The translations under genes and the position numbers were made by a program. This document shows positions 7,508-15,150 of a stretch of 23,338 nucleotides of DNA, piece by piece (position 1 is the first letter of the stretch; each line of letters begins with the position of its first letter). The stretch covers positions 1-23,338 of the forward strand of contig JAEWRJ010000021.1 of the NCBI GenBank assembly GCA_023460055.1, written 5' to 3'. The notes under the pieces were generated by a model. The model did not search any database, was not told the origin of the DNA, and was given only the letters and a program-made list of their open reading frames with translations. The DNA comes from Bacillota bacterium. GTDB taxonomy: Bacteria > Bacillota > Clostridia > Christensenellales > Aristaeellaceae.

Positions 7508-9700
7508 ATGGTGGGAGAGCTTGAAAGGGTCATGGAGGCGCTGCGCGGGCTGCGTGCCCCGATCAGCCTGGACGAATATGACCTGCATCGGCAGATTGCC
7601 CATATATTGGAAGAGAGCGGCCTGGACTATGAGCATGAAAAGCAGCTGATGCCTCGATGCCGCATTGATTTTATTGCCGGCGGGGTCGGCATTGAGGTCA
7701 AGCGCGGGCGGCCCAATAAAACCAATCTGATCAGGCAAGCCGAACGTTACCTGTCAAGCGGCAGTCTGTCCGCCATCATCATCGTCTGTGAGCAGGGCTT
7801 TGACATGCCAGCTTCCATTCTCGGCCTGCCCTGCCGCACCCTCAGCCTTCGCCGCCTGTGGGGCCTGGCGAACCCGGCCGGCGAGACAGGAGGGCCTTGC
7901 GCCGCTCCGGTCCTGCCGCCGTTGGAGGATGACGTCTCCCCGGACATCCCGATCAAGCAAGGCGAACCGGGCGATGTTCCGCCCTATCTGCGCGCATATC
8001 AAGCCGATGGCCATCTGTATGGCACCCTCAGCTACAATGCGCGCAGCAAGTCCTGGATCATCAAGGGTGAGCCCGCGGCCACGGAGATGGCAAAAAGGCT
8101 TTTCCCGGGCAGCGATTCCGGCCGGCGCGGGACGGCCCGTTTCTCGGCGCACCGGCGGATCGTCGGAGAGATCAACTGGCTCATGCAGCGCTATCCCCTG
8201 TCCATCGCCCCCCGCGACCGCGACCGCTGGGAAAATGCTCTCCGGGAGGCACAGGCGTATGAGCGGGAAAAGCGCCTCTTGTTTGATGCCCCCTGTGACA
8301 TCACGCCGCCGGAGGGGTCATTTCTGGGAAATCTGCGCGCGTTTCAGCAGATAGGCATGAACTGGCTGTGCCGGGTGAAACGCGGCCTGCTGGCCGACGA
8401 GATGGGTCTGGGCAAAACCGTGCAAGCCCTCGCCGCGCTTGCCGCGACAGGCTCTCTCCCCTGCCTGATCGTCGTGCCGCCGCACCTGATCCTCAACTGG
8501 CAGTCAGAGATCGGACGCTTTTTGCGTGTCAGCAATGAGACGCCATCCGTTCATGTGATCAAGGGTCTCAAGCCCTATCCTCTCCCGAAGGCGGATATTT
8601 ATCTGATCCACTACCTGCTCCTGCGCGGCTGGAAGGAGGACCTGCCAAAGCTCCCCGTGCGCGCGGTCATATTCGATGAAGTACAGGAACTCCGGCACAC
8701 CGGCACCGAGAAATACTCAGCGGCTTCCCTTCTTTCATCGGTCTGCGAGCGGGTGTGGGGACTTTCGGGCACGCCAATCTACAACCAGGGCGGGGAGATA
8801 TGGAATGTGATCAACATTCTTGATTTTCACTTTCTGGGCGATTGGGAGAGCTTTTCACGCGAGTGGTGCTATGGATACGGCAATGCCCTTGTCCTCAAGC
8901 CCGACCTGCTTGGCGAGCATCTGAGGCGCGAGGGCATGATGCTGCGCAGAACAAAAAAAGAAGTGCTCCCCGAACTGCCCGACAAACGCAGGCTGGTGCA
9001 GGAGATCGACGCTGACGGCGCGCTGTACAAGCGTCTGATGCAGCCTGTACTGGAAAAGCTGAAAACATGGGCGATGGAAAGCGATCTGAGCGCTTCCCGG
9101 CGGGCGCTGCTTGAGGACAGGATTTCGCAGGAGGAGCGGCAGGCGGCCGGTATCGCCAAGGCGCCTTTCGTTGGCCAGTTTGTACGCGCCTTGATCGAAT
9201 CGGGCGAAAAAGTGCTGCTTTTCGCCCATCACCACGCCGTGATGGATACCTATAAAAAGGAGTTGCACAGCCTTTCCCCCGCCTTTATCACAGGACGTGA
9301 AACAGCGGCACAGAAGGAAAAGAGCCTGGAGCGCTTCATGCAGGGCAGAACGGACCTGTGCTGCGTTTCCCTGCGGGCGGCCTCCGGCCTCAACCTGCAG
9401 CGGGCCACCGCCGTCGTGTTCGGGGAACTCGATTGGTCACCCGCCGTTCACAGCCAGGCAGAAGACAGGGCGCACCGCATCGGGCAGAAGGATTCGCTTC
9501 TGTGCTATTATCTTGTGAGTCCGGGCGGCAGCGACGCTGACATCCAGGAGCACCTTGGGCTGAAGGTCAGCCAGTTCATGGGCTTGATGGGCGAAGCGCC
9601 CCAAAGCCCGGATATCGAGGCGCAAAACGCCGCTTTCGCCAAGAGACATGTTGAGAAACTGTTGTCCCTTCACTATCCGGGCCTGCATGAAGCAGTTTGA
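7508..9700 (+). CDS. SNF2-family helicase with N-terminal PD-(D/E)XK nuclease-like domain
   Basis: A 730-residue protein. Residues about 20-100 look like a restriction-endonuclease fold: D54-x8-E63-V-K65 in RIDFIAGGVGIEVK, then Q77-A-E-R-Y81, the QxxxY pattern of RecB-like nucleases. A middle part (about 168-235; YGTLSYNARSKSWII) resembles HARP-type DNA-binding segments of SMARCAL1-like annealing helicases. The SNF2 motor then shows motif I DEMGLGKT (297-304), motif II DEVQ (390-393, an unusual form of DEAH), motif III SGTP (420-423), SGLNLQ (626-631) and motif VI QAEDRAHRIGQ (650-660). All core ATPase motifs are intact. No methyltransferase is nearby, so a classical restriction system is unlikely. 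It directly precedes ruvCAB, so a role in fork remodelling or repair is inferred. The nuclease call rests on motif spacing only. Confidence 0.85.
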   Translation: MVGELERVMEALRGLRAPISLDEYDLHRQIAHILEESGLDYEHEKQLMPRCRIDFIAGGVGIEVKRGRPNKTNLIRQAERYLSSGSLSAIIIVCEQGFDMPASILGLPCRTLSLRRLWGLANPAGETGGPCAAPVLPPLEDDVSPDIPIKQGEPGDVPPYLRAYQADGHLYGTLSYNARSKSWIIKGEPAATEMAKRLFPGSDSGRRGTARFSAHRRIVGEINWLMQRYPLSIAPRDRDRWENALREAQAYEREKRLLFDAPCDITPPEGSFLGNLRAFQQIGMNWLCRVKRGLLADEMGLGKTVQALAALAATGSLPCLIVVPPHLILNWQSEIGRFLRVSNETPSVHVIKGLKPYPLPKADIYLIHYLLLRGWKEDLPKLPVRAVIFDEVQELRHTGTEKYSAASLLSSVCERVWGLSGTPIYNQGGEIWNVINILDFHFLGDWESFSREWCYGYGNALVLKPDLLGEHLRREGMMLRRTKKEVLPELPDKRRLVQEIDADGALYKRLMQPVLEKLKTWAMESDLSASRRALLEDRISQEERQAAGIAKAPFVGQFVRALIESGEKVLLFAHHHAVMDTYKKELHSLSPAFITGRETAAQKEKSLERFMQGRTDLCCVSLRAASGLNLQRATAVVFGELDWSPAVHSQAEDRAHRIGQKDSLLCYYLVSPGGSDADIQEHLGLKVSQFMGLMGEAPQSPDIEAQNAAFAKRHVEKLLSLHYPGLHEAV

Positions 9701-9725
9701 CAAATAAGAACCTTTGTTCTATCAT
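9697..9725 (+). promoter_or_regulatory. Strong promoter of the ruvCAB-queA-psuKG run
   Basis: Consensus -35 TTGACA (9697-9702), 17-bp spacer, -10 TATCAT (9720-9725, five of six matches). The -35 hexamer overlaps the TGA stop codon (9698-9700) of the preceding helicase gene. The predicted start is near 9732, about 20 nt before ruvC. Confidence 0.7.
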
Positions 9726-9752
9726 GGATTCAACTGACGAAGGGGGCTTGCC

Positions 9753-10247
9753 ATGCGGGTTTTGGGCATCGATCCGGGTCTGGCGACAATGGGCTGGGGT
9801 GTTGTGGACGCGGGGGCCCGCAGCCCCGTTTTTATATCCTGCGGCATCATCTCAACCCCGCCCGGCATGCGCCTGCAGGAGAGGCTATCCGCGATCAAGC
9901 GAAGCATCAAGGAACTGCTGGAAGAGTACAAGCCCGACGAGATCGTGTTTGAGGAACTGTTCTTCTCCCGCAATGTCACCACCGCGCTGACCGTCGGAGC
10001 GGCAAGAGGCGTCGCCATTACTGCCTGCGCGGAGTATACGCCGATGCTGTATGAATACACGCCCATGCAGATCAAGCAGGGGATCACGGGCTACGGCAAG
10101 GCGGATAAGAAACAAGTACAGCAGATGGTTGCCCTGATTCTCAGGCTCAGCGACATCCCCAAGCCCGACGACGCGGCTGACGCCGTGGCGGCGGCTATCA
10201 CCCACCTGAACACAGGGCCCGGCAAGATCCAATTTCGCATGAAGTAA
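9753..10247 (+). CDS. ruvC: Crossover junction endodeoxyribonuclease RuvC
   Basis: A 164-residue Holliday junction resolvase with an RNase H-like fold. It cuts symmetrically across four-way junctions within RuvABC. All four acidic catalytic residues can be placed: D7 in VLGIDPGLATMGWGV, E67 in VFEELFF, and D140 and D143 in PDDAADAVAAAITH. The length is close to E. coli RuvC (173). A purine-rich GAAGGGGG site precedes the ATG. It is the first gene of a long plus-strand run and has its own strong promoter overlapping the end of the helicase gene. RuvC is typical of Clostridia and absent from most Bacilli, where RecU serves instead. Confidence 0.97.
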   Translation: MRVLGIDPGLATMGWGVVDAGARSPVFISCGIISTPPGMRLQERLSAIKRSIKELLEEYKPDEIVFEELFFSRNVTTALTVGAARGVAITACAEYTPMLYEYTPMQIKQGITGYGKADKKQVQQMVALILRLSDIPKPDDAADAVAAAITHLNTGPGKIQFRMK

Positions 10248-10255
10248 GGGGCAGT

Positions 10256-10870
10256 ATGTACGCGTTTATAGAAGGCATTGTAGAGCATAAATCATCAGGC
10301 GAGCTGGTTATCAACGCCGGAGGCGTGGGCTATCTGCTGCTATGCAGCCAGAGCACCCTGTCCGCCGCCCCGCCCAGAGGAGAGTTCGCGCGTATTTACA
10401 CACACCTAAGCGTGCGTGAAGACGCGATGGAGCTGTTTGGCTTTACCTCACAGGAGGAAAAGGCCATGTTTCTGCGGCTGACCAGCATCTCAGGTATCGG
10501 CCCGCGCACCGCGCTGGGTGTACTTGCCGCGATGCCGCTGTCCGATCTGACACTGGCCATACTGACCGGTGACGCCGCGACCCTTTGCCGCGCGCCGGGT
10601 ATCGGCAAAAAAACGGCCCAGCGCATCACGCTGGAACTTAAGGATAAGCTCTCTGCTGAGGATCTGCCCGCCGGGACGCAGACGGTCAACCTGCCGAGCT
10701 CTTCAGGCACTGACAGCGCCGTTGGGGAGGCGATCCTGGCCCTGCAGTCTTTGGGCTACACCCAATCTGAAGCCGCCCGCGCCGTCTCCGCGGCCCACCA
10801 GGAAGCCGGCGATGCCGCAGGCGCTGATGACCTGGTACGGCTTGCCCTGCGCGGCATGATGAAAGGATGA
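10256..10870 (+). CDS. ruvA: Holliday junction branch migration protein RuvA
   Basis: A 204-residue junction-binding subunit. The N-terminal OB-fold is seen as MYAFIEGIVEHKSSGELVINAGGVGYLL. Two helix-hairpin-helix motifs come next, SISGIGPRTALGVLAAM and APGIGKKTAQRITLELKDKL. A flexible acidic linker leads to a C-terminal three-helix domain (about 155-204) that contacts RuvB. RuvA tetramers hold the four-way junction open and square so that RuvB can pump DNA. It starts 8 bp after ruvC, and its TGA overlaps the ruvB ATG (ATGA), which indicates translational coupling. Confidence 0.97.
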   Translation: MYAFIEGIVEHKSSGELVINAGGVGYLLLCSQSTLSAAPPRGEFARIYTHLSVREDAMELFGFTSQEEKAMFLRLTSISGIGPRTALGVLAAMPLSDLTLAILTGDAATLCRAPGIGKKTAQRITLELKDKLSAEDLPAGTQTVNLPSSSGTDSAVGEAILALQSLGYTQSEAARAVSAAHQEAGDAAGADDLVRLALRGMMKG

Positions 10871-11922
10871 GCATGGAAAGCGACCGCATTTTAACCTCCG
10901 GCGTACACCGCGAGGACGGTGAGATAGAGACATCCCTACGCCCAAGAAGCCTGCGGGATTATGTGGGCCAGACTTCCGTCAAGGACAGCCTGAGCATCTA
11001 CATCAAGGCAGCCCTGGAGCGGCGCGACGCGCTGGATCATATGCTGCTCTACGGCCCGCCGGGCCTTGGCAAGACAACGCTCGCCTGCATTGTCGCGGCG
11101 GAGATGGGGCAGAACGTGCGTATCACCTCCGGCCCCGCGATCGACAGGCCAGGCGACCTGGCCTCCATCCTCACCAACCTCAACTCCGGCGATGTGCTTT
11201 TCATTGACGAGATCCACAGGCTGTCGCGCGCCGTGGAGGAGGTGCTCTATCCCGCGATGGAGGACGGCGCGCTGGATATTATGATCGGCAAGGGGCCGAC
11301 CGCGCGTTCCCTGCGGCTTGATCTGCCCAGGTTCACCCTGATCGGCGCGACCACGCGGGCGGGGCAGCTCTCCGCTCCCCTGCGCGACCGCTTCGGTATC
11401 ACCTTCCGCCTGCAGATGTATACACCGGATGAGCTGGCGCAGATCCTGCGCCGTTCGGCCGACATACTGGGCATGCCCTTTGATCCGGAAGGCATCCGGG
11501 AAATCGCCGGTCGCAGCCGCGGAACGCCCCGCATCGCCAACCGCATGCTCAAGCGCGTGCGCGACTACGCTCAGGTCAGGGCGGATGGACGCATCACAAG
11601 AGATGTCGCCCATGAGGGCCTTGATATGCTGGATGTGGACGAGCTGGGCCTGGATCAGGTGGACCGGGCGGTGCTTGAGTGCATGATTGATAAGTTCGCC
11701 GGCGGGCCGGTGGGCCTGGATACGCTGGCCGCCTCGACCGGCGAGGACGCGATCACCATTGAGGATGTGTATGAGCCCTATCTGCTGCAGCTGGGTTTCA
11801 TTCAGCGTACGCCGCGCGGCCGCATGGCCACAGAGCGGGCTTACAGGCATCTGAAGCGCACGCCTCCCTCATCCCTCAGCAATATACCTGAACAGGTGCG
11901 TTTATTTGATGAAGACAAGTGA
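10867..11922 (+). CDS. ruvB: Holliday junction branch migration ATPase RuvB
   Basis: A 351-residue AAA+ motor that forms hexameric rings on either side of RuvA. Visible motifs are the N-terminal LRPRSLRDYVGQ, Walker A GPPGLGKT (63-70), Walker B LFIDEIHRLS with DEIH at 114-117, and sensor I IGATTRAG. The arginine-finger region is APLRDRFGI, and GRSRGTPRIANRMLKRVRDYAQ precedes the winged-helix C-terminal domain that binds DNA. The start overlaps the ruvA stop by four bases. A second in-frame ATG two codons later (10873) is equally possible. The C-terminal end overlaps the start of queA. Confidence 0.98.
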   Translation: MSMESDRILTSGVHREDGEIETSLRPRSLRDYVGQTSVKDSLSIYIKAALERRDALDHMLLYGPPGLGKTTLACIVAAEMGQNVRITSGPAIDRPGDLASILTNLNSGDVLFIDEIHRLSRAVEEVLYPAMEDGALDIMIGKGPTARSLRLDLPRFTLIGATTRAGQLSAPLRDRFGITFRLQMYTPDELAQILRRSADILGMPFDPEGIREIAGRSRGTPRIANRMLKRVRDYAQVRADGRITRDVAHEGLDMLDVDELGLDQVDRAVLECMIDKFAGGPVGLDTLAASTGEDAITIEDVYEPYLLQLGFIQRTPRGRMATERAYRHLKRTPPSSLSNIPEQVRLFDEDK

Positions 11923-12949
11923 TTTTAGCTATGACCTGCCCGAGGAGCTCATTGCCCAGACCCCTATCTTTCCCCGGGACGCAAGCCGGATGCTGGTCTG
12001 CAACCGGGAGGATGAAAAAAGAGAGGGCCGTATTTTCCGGGATCTGCCGGACTATCTGCGGCCCGAGGATGTCGTGGTGATCAACCACACCCGCGTCATC
12101 CCGGCGAGGCTGCTGGGGATCAAGGAAGAGACAGGTGCCGCGGTGGAATTTTTATTGCTTCGCCGCCTGAGTACAGACACTTGGGAATCCCTGGTCAAAC
12201 CGGGACGCCGGCTTCCCAAAGGCGCAAGCGTCAGCTTTGGCGACGGCCTCCTGAAAGCCACGGTCGGCGATACTATGTCCGGAGGCACCCGGGAGGTGAC
12301 TTTCAGTTACGTAGGCCTGTTTGAAAACGTGCTGGAACGCCTGGGTGAAATGCCTCTGCCTCCCTATATCCATGAACGGCTCAGCGACCCCAGCCGGTAC
12401 CAGACCGTTTACGCCAGGTATGACGGCAGCGCCGCGGCCCCTACCGCGGGCCTGCATTTCACGCCTGAAGTCTTGGAGAGGATCAGGGAAAAGGGCGTGG
12501 ACATTGTGCCGATTCTTTTGCACGTCGGGCTTGGCACCTTCCGCCCCGTCAAGGCACAGGACCTGGATGAGCACGACATGCACAGCGAATACTATGAGGT
12601 ATCCGAAGACGCGGCTGATCGCATCAACCAGGCGCGCCAAAGAAACGGTAGAATCGTTTGCATCGGCACCACCAGCGTACGGACGCTGGAAACCCTGGCG
12701 GACGACCGTGGCCTCATTCACCCGGGCAGCGGGATGACCAAGATATTCATCAAGCCGGGTGTCCCCTTCCGCGGCACCGACATGCTGCTGACCAACTTTC
12801 ACCTGCCCCAAAGCACGCTGCTGATGCTTGTCAGCGCTTTTATGGGAAGGGACAGCGCTTTGTCCGCTTACCGGCAGGCCGTAGCGGAAAAATACCGGTT
12901 TTTCAGCTTTGGGGACTGCATGCTGATCGGCCGCGGACTGGTCAGTTGA
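11909..12949 (+). CDS. queA: tRNA preQ1(34) SAM ribosyltransferase-isomerase QueA
   Basis: A 346-residue enzyme that transfers and isomerises the ribosyl part of S-adenosylmethionine onto preQ1 at tRNA position 34, giving epoxyqueuosine. Family signatures are clear: FSYDLPEELIAQTPI at the N-terminus, then INHTRVIPARLLG, PTAGLHFTPEVLERI, HVGLGTFRPV, GTTSVRTLE and LTNFHLPQSTLLMLVSAF. The ATG at 11909 gives MKTSDFS, which lines up with homologues. A TTG one codon earlier (11906) is the alternative. The start lies inside the last codons of ruvB, a pairing common in bacteria. No preQ1 riboswitch is visible, as expected for an internal operon gene; other queuosine genes are not in the window. Confidence 0.97.
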   Translation: MKTSDFSYDLPEELIAQTPIFPRDASRMLVCNREDEKREGRIFRDLPDYLRPEDVVVINHTRVIPARLLGIKEETGAAVEFLLLRRLSTDTWESLVKPGRRLPKGASVSFGDGLLKATVGDTMSGGTREVTFSYVGLFENVLERLGEMPLPPYIHERLSDPSRYQTVYARYDGSAAAPTAGLHFTPEVLERIREKGVDIVPILLHVGLGTFRPVKAQDLDEHDMHSEYYEVSEDAADRINQARQRNGRIVCIGTTSVRTLETLADDRGLIHPGSGMTKIFIKPGVPFRGTDMLLTNFHLPQSTLLMLVSAFMGRDSALSAYRQAVAEKYRFFSFGDCMLIGRGLVS

Positions 12950-12950
12950 T

Positions 12951-13298
12951 GTGATATCCCTGATCTTCCGCTTCATCACGGGCACGCTGGCCTTTGTGCT
13001 GGCAGATTATCTGCTTTTTGGCCTTTGGTGCCGCACCCTGGAATCCGCCCTCATGGCGGGCGCCTGCCTGATGGTGCTTTACCTGCTGGTACGCCCCATA
13101 GCCCAGGTCGTCCTGTTTGCCTTTAATTTGCTGACCCTGGGGCTGATGTACATCGCGCTTGACAGCACACTGATCTTGGTGATCACGCGCCTGTTCCCCG
13201 GCGATGTCCGGGTCAAGGACATTGGCTGGGCCGCGCTTGCTGCCCTGATCATCAATGTGGTACGTTCAATAACCGGAAAGCTGGTGAGAAGCCGTTGA
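12951..13298 (+). CDS. Four-TM membrane protein of the phage holin IV-like (PF04020) family
   Basis: A 115-residue, very hydrophobic protein with about four transmembrane segments (roughly 3-25, 33-50, 51-80 and 90-108). The central RPIAQVVLFAFNLLTLGLMYIALDSTLILV matches the PF04020 pattern, RP..k....P.n.LTlGL, shared with B. subtilis YvlD. Despite the family name, chromosomal members are not phage holins in any proven sense, and their function is unknown. The start is GTG at 12951, one base after the queA stop, with only a weak ribosome site, so it is probably coupled to queA translation. Its TGA overlaps the TTG start of psuK. Its place between queA and psuKG is unexplained. Confidence 0.8.
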   Translation: MISLIFRFITGTLAFVLADYLLFGLWCRTLESALMAGACLMVLYLLVRPIAQVVLFAFNLLTLGLMYIALDSTLILVITRLFPGDVRVKDIGWAALAALIINVVRSITGKLVRSR

Positions 13299-14164
13299 AA
13301 CCCATCCTTGTGATCGGCGGACTGAATATGGACGTGCTGGGCATGCCCTCAGGCGCTTTCAGCTACCGCGATTCCCTGATCGGAAAGGTCCGCCTGATGC
13401 CCGGCGGCGTCGGCCGCAATGTCGCCGAACAGATCGCCCGCCATGGCCATACCGTTGAACTGATGACCATCGTGGGCGGAGATGCTTTTGCCTCTGCCCT
13501 CGAAAGCAGCTGCCGGGATCTGGGCATCGGCCTCCAGTATGCCATCCGCTGCGATGAGGCAAGCTGCGTCTACCTGGCTGTGCATGACGCGCAGGGCGAC
13601 ATGGCAGTCGCCATCAACGATATGGCGGCGATGCGGCTGCTGGATGCCGGAAGCGTCAGGCGCCTGCCCGGTGACCGCTTCAGTGCCTGCATGCTGGACG
13701 CGAACTTATCGCGGGAGGCATTGGAGGCCGCCGCCGCGCATTTTGTTATCCCTCTTGTGGCTGATCCTGTCAGCTGCGAGAAGGCGCAGCGCTTAAGATC
13801 CATCCTGCCGCGCCTGACCGCGCTCAAACCCAACCTGAGAGAAGCGCTGGAGCTGACCGGGACGGACAGCTTATCAGACGCGGCCTCCGCCTTGCTTGAC
13901 AAGGGAGTCAAGCAGGTATACATTTCATTGGGGAAGGATGGGCTCTACTGCGCCGCAGGCGATCAGCGACTGCAGCTGCCTTCGATCCCCGCTCCCATGG
14001 GGCCGGCAACAGGTGCCGGCGACGCGATGACAGCAGGACTCGTCTGCGCCATTGCCGGGCATCAATCCCTGGAGGAATGCGCGCAAAGCGGTTTGCGCTT
14101 TGCTCATGAGCACCTCAGCCGGATGGCCGCCATCAACAGCGTGCCGGAAAGGAATATCATATGA
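13295..14164 (+). CDS. psuK: PfkB-family pseudouridine kinase
   Basis: A 289-residue ribokinase-like (PfkB) sugar kinase. The N-terminal substrate segment ILVIGGLNMDVLG and the glycine motif MPGGVGRNVAEQIARHG (about 35-51) are present. The anion-hole and catalytic-base motif ATGAGDAMTAGL has D243. The immediately following gene is pseudouridine-5'-phosphate glycosidase, so the likely reaction is pseudouridine + ATP to pseudouridine 5'-phosphate. The start is TTG at 13295, overlapping the previous stop, with GGTGAG about 8 bases upstream. The stop overlaps the psuG ATG. Without psuG the substrate would be uncertain, since PfkB kinases vary widely; with it the call is strong. Confidence 0.9.
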   Translation: MKPILVIGGLNMDVLGMPSGAFSYRDSLIGKVRLMPGGVGRNVAEQIARHGHTVELMTIVGGDAFASALESSCRDLGIGLQYAIRCDEASCVYLAVHDAQGDMAVAINDMAAMRLLDAGSVRRLPGDRFSACMLDANLSREALEAAAAHFVIPLVADPVSCEKAQRLRSILPRLTALKPNLREALELTGTDSLSDAASALLDKGVKQVYISLGKDGLYCAAGDQRLQLPSIPAPMGPATGAGDAMTAGLVCAIAGHQSLEECAQSGLRFAHEHLSRMAAINSVPERNII

Positions 14165-15063
14165 AGTACCTGGATGTTTCCAAAAAAGTAAAAAAAGCGC
14201 TGAAAGATGGACGTCCGGTCATCGCGCTGGAAAGCACCATCATCAGCCATGGCATGCCTTACCCGCAGAACGTCGAGACCGCGCTGAACTGCGAGCGGAT
14301 CGCCCGTGAGAACGGGGCCGAACCGGCCACCATCGCGATCATCGGCGGCAAGCTCTGCGCGGGCCTTGAGGAGGAGCAGATCGAGTACTTGGGCAAGACA
14401 GGCCTGGGCATCCAGAAGGCCAGCCGCCGCGACCTGCCGGTGATCACGGCCAGACGTCAGGACGGCGCCACCACCGTCGCCGCCACCATGATCATCGCCG
14501 CCATGGCGGGCATCAAAGTGTTCGCCACCGGCGGTGTCGGCGGGGTTCACCGCGGCGCTGAGACCACCATGGATATCTCCGCCGACCTTGAGGAACTGGC
14601 TCACACCCCCGTCGCCGTCGTCTGCGCGGGCGCCAAAAGCATACTCGACCTCGGCCTCACCTTGGAGTACCTCGAAACCCGCGGCGTCCCGGTGATCGGC
14701 TTCGGCACGGACGAACTGCCCGCCTTCTACACCGACCGCAGCGGCTTTAAGGTGGACTACCGCATGGATACCCCTGAAGAGATCGCGGATGCCCTGCGCG
14801 CTCAGCGTCAGCTGGGCTTCCCTGGCGGCATGCTGATCACCAACCCCATCCCCCGGGAGTTCGCCATGGATCCTGATACCATTCAATTGGCCATCGGCCA
14901 GGCCCTGAGCGAAGCCGCGGCGCAGGGTATCAAGGGCAAGGACACAACGCCTTTCCTGCTGGCCAGAGTAGCCGAACTGACCGGCGGCGACAGCCTGAAC
15001 AGCAACATCCGGCTGGTCTACAACAATGTGGCATTGGCCGCCAAGATCGCAAAAGCGCTGTAA
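14161..15063 (+). CDS. psuG: Pseudouridine-5'-phosphate glycosidase
   Basis: A 300-residue enzyme that splits the C-C bond of pseudouridine 5'-phosphate into uracil and ribose 5-phosphate. Residues matching the known active site are E24 in ALESTIISHGMPYPQN and K159 in VVCAGAKSILDLG. FATGGVGGVHRGAETTMDISADL (from about 121) and TNPIPREFAMD are also diagnostic. The length is normal. The ATG lies 6 bases after AAAGGA and overlaps the psuK stop (ATGA). With PsuK it forms a complete pathway to salvage pseudouridine from RNA turnover. It is the last gene of the ruvC-to-psuG run and is followed by a strong terminator. Confidence 0.97.
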   Translation: MKYLDVSKKVKKALKDGRPVIALESTIISHGMPYPQNVETALNCERIARENGAEPATIAIIGGKLCAGLEEEQIEYLGKTGLGIQKASRRDLPVITARRQDGATTVAATMIIAAMAGIKVFATGGVGGVHRGAETTMDISADLEELAHTPVAVVCAGAKSILDLGLTLEYLETRGVPVIGFGTDELPAFYTDRSGFKVDYRMDTPEEIADALRAQRQLGFPGGMLITNPIPREFAMDPDTIQLAIGQALSEAAAQGIKGKDTTPFLLARVAELTGGDSLNSNIRLVYNNVALAAKIAKAL

Positions 15064-15079
15064 TCGCTCAAAAACAATT

Positions 15080-15114
15080 CAAAGCCCCGCGGGCTTTTTT
15101 ACCGCGGGGCTTTG
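15080..15114. terminator. Bidirectional terminator between psuG and the HD-domain gene
   Basis: A perfect 13-bp inverted repeat (CAAAGCCCCGCGG at 15080-15092, CCGCGGGGCTTTG at 15102-15114) encloses a 9-nt loop that itself holds TTTTTT. On the plus strand a smaller hairpin, AAAGCCC-CGC-GGGCTTT followed by TTT, competes with the large one and is the classical terminator for psuG. On the minus strand the large hairpin followed by TTTGAATTGTTTTT can stop the HD gene transcript. Confidence 0.85.
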
Positions 15115-15150
15115 CTGTGCCGGGACATATGGGCACTAAATCGGACTCTA

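Noticed and set aside
7508..9700. Restriction-modification or DISARM-type defence locus around the SNF2 gene
   Set aside because: No methyltransferase, phospholipase D-like or other defence gene is adjacent; neighbours are ruvCAB and a cell-wall enzyme. Kept only as an alternative idea for the fusion.
10936..11850. 304-residue open frame on the minus strand opposite ruvB
   Set aside because: Antisense shadow of a highly conserved gene, with shadow-type composition and no motif.
12951..13298. Phage holin as evidence for a prophage
   Set aside because: PF04020 proteins are common chromosomal membrane proteins; no endolysin, capsid, integrase or attachment site is present.
14104..14886. 260-residue open frame on the minus strand opposite psuK/psuG
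   Set aside because: Glycine- and histidine-rich shadow of PsuG; spans the end of one gene and the start of another without any signal of its own.
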